NCBI RefSeq assembly: GCF_900114285.1
Contig: NZ_FOSN01000010.1
Coordinates: 62,001 to 126,000, forward strand
Source of the DNA: Methylocapsa palsarum
GTDB taxonomy: Bacteria; Pseudomonadota; Alphaproteobacteria; Rhizobiales; Beijerinckiaceae
DNA length: 64,000 nucleotides
Direction of reading: 5' to 3'
Shown here: positions 63,601 to 64,000 of the stretch, piece after piece
How positions within the stretch are numbered: position 1 is the stretch's first letter
Layout: each line of letters opens with the position of its first letter
The notes under the pieces: model-generated
What the model saw: the letters and a program-made list of their open reading frames with translations, nothing else
Database searches by the model: none
Told to the model about the DNA's origin: nothing
Translations under genes and position numbers: made by a program

Positions 63601-64000
63601 CTTCGAGGCGCTTGCGCTTCGAATTGCCTTCATGATCGAGAATATTCGGACGCGGGCCGATGAACGACACCAGGCTCATGACCAGCTCTTCGCGGATCGG
63701 ATCGATCGGCGGATTGGTCACCTGCGCGAAATTCTGCTTGAAATAGGTGTAAAGCAGCTTCGACATCGAGGACAAAGCCGAAATCGGCGTATCGGTGCCC
63801 ATCGAGCCGACCGCTTCCTGGCCCGTCACGGCCATGGGCGACATGAGCAGGGAAAGATCCTCCTGCGTATAGCCGAAACACTGCTGGCGATCGAGCAGGG
63901 AGACGTCGGTGCGGGCGGAGCGCGGCGCGACCTCCTTCAAATCCTCCAGCACGATCTGCGTGCGCTTCAGCCATTCTTCATAGGGATGAGACGCCGCGAG
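60656..64000 (-). CDS. gltB: glutamate synthase large subunit, 5'-truncated by window edge
   Basis: C-terminal 1114 residues; the frame is open through 64000, so the glutaminase N-terminus lies outside. It includes the central domain, the FMN-binding (beta/alpha)8 domain ([38 protein letters not shown]), the 3Fe-4S cysteines in [19 protein letters not shown], and the C-terminal beta-helix with GxxGxG turns ([20 protein letters not shown]). Converts glutamine plus 2-oxoglutarate to two glutamates. gltD follows after 99 bases. Confidence 0.97.
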   Translation of the reverse strand, partial: LAASHPYEEWLKRTQIVLEDLKEVAPRSARTDVSLLDRQQCFGYTQEDLSLLMSPMAVTGQEAVGSMGTDTPISALSSMSKLLYTYFKQNFAQVTNPPIDPIREELVMSLVSFIGPRPNILDHEGNSKRKRLEVRQPILTNVDLEKIRSIGHFEEAFDTKTLDVTYAAETGAEGMRDALTRLCDRADQAVNGGFNIIILSDRLAGPDRIPIPALLATAAVHHHLIRKGLRTSVGLVVESGEPREVHHFALLAGYGAEAINPYLAFETLAALADEFPDEIDGYEACKRYVKSIDKGLLKVMSKMGISTYQSYCGAQIFDAVGLAEDFVARYFTGTATRIGGVGLDEIAQETGRRHKDAFGDAPIYRNALDVGGDYAYRMRGEAHSWSPQSVTLLQHAVRGNNAATYKQYAALLNDQNEQPLTIRGLFRIKGADEDGRAPVPLDEVESAASIVRRFSTGAMSYGSISREAHTTLAIAMNRIGGKSNTGEGGEESDRYKPLPNGDSMRSAIKQVASGRFGVTAEYLVNSDMMQIKMAQGAKPGEGGQLPGHKVDAVIAKVRHSTQGVGLISPPPHHDIYSIEDLAQLIFDLKNVNPQASVSVKLVSEVGVGTVAAGVSKGRADHVTISGYEGGTGASPLTSIKHAGSPWEIGLAETHQTLVLNRLRARIAVQVDGGLRTGRDVVIGALLGADEFGFATAPLIAAGCIMMRKCHLNTCPVGVATQDPVLRKRFAGQPEHVINFFFFVAEEVRQLMAEMGYRGFDEMIGQMQMLDKQKAVAHWKARGLDFSKLFHKPEAASNQSIFHSERQDHGLDKALDRMLIAKAAVAIETGAPVRIETAINNTNRTTGAMLSGEIARRYGHAGLPAETIHIVAKGTAGQSFGAWLAAGVTLELEGQANDYVGKGLSGGRIIVYPPAATRVASEDSIIVGNTALYGAIAGECYFSGVAGERFAVRNSGAIAVVEGAGDHGCEYMTGGVVVVIGRTGRNFAAGMSGGIAYVLDEDGDFAERCNLAMVELEPLAEEELVMQESYHQGGDLDFHGRVDVMEDMTRFDAERLHQLISNHARYTGSKRAALILENWAGYKHKFRKIMPVEYRRAIEEMRVDPDHKLLASAGP

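Overview
The window is a GC-rich chromosomal segment from an alphaproteobacterium, most likely a Hyphomicrobiales (Rhizobiales) member close to Beijerinckiaceae/Methylocystaceae. This rests on gene content and order: dnaG next to rpoD, rpmH-yidC-engB-argB, cobS/cobT with a J-domain gene and bolA, chorismate mutase-hisC-tyrC, atpHAGDC, the zinc-finger-degenerate DnaG, and His/Tyr/Gly-rich secreted proteins. The exact genus is an inference. Almost all long antisense ORFs are GC-rich shadows of real genes.

Layout. 1-8960: yqeY tail, panB, dnaG, rpoD, a PaiB-type remnant, rpmH, yidC, engB (replication, transcription, translation, membrane insertion). 9044-16828: argB, a HAD nucleotidase with a hexapeptide repeat, dapD, a membrane protein, chorismate mutase, hisC, tyrC, glyQ (amino-acid synthesis and Gly-tRNA charging). 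16977-25138: two His-rich secreted proteins between glyQ and glyS, a frameshifted GFA gene, FAH hydrolase, Cys-rich-repeat protein, xseB, tyrosine-phosphatase-like, HD hydrolase, Sfp-type transferase, bolA. 25387-29044: J-domain protein, cobS, cobT (aerobic cobaltochelatase). 29134-33029: an AT-rich orphan gene, small membrane/secreted proteins, a PHB-depolymerase-like esterase with an RHH regulator, rpmB. 33362-35989: ftsK behind a perfect TTAA-N7-TTAA (CtrA-like) site. 35986-39252: the accessory locus of most interest, a polymorphic-toxin-like carrier overlapping the ftsK stop, an immunity-like gene, a decayed second carrier/tip, a second immunity-like paralogue, a third carrier fragment and two orphan small genes. 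39524-46142: lolA, xthA, a cyclic-nucleotide-binding protein, response regulator, L,D-transpeptidase, GDCCVFCSYG protein, YggS, acyltransferase. 46190-55890: leuS-lptE-holA, atpHAGDC, tRNA-Gly(CCC). 56049-64000: SGNH/DUF459 protein, two tandem L,D-transpeptidases, gltD and the 3' two-thirds of gltB.

A ~116-bp interspersed repeat occurs in five good copies and at least two decayed ones. It has TAGAGC.../...GCTCTA ends, near-matching terminal inverted repeats, two internal palindromes and TA at both boundaries, so it looks like a MITE with a TA target. In three places it supplies the stop codon of the flanking gene. Part of the chromosome's 3' gene ends have therefore been remodelled by it.
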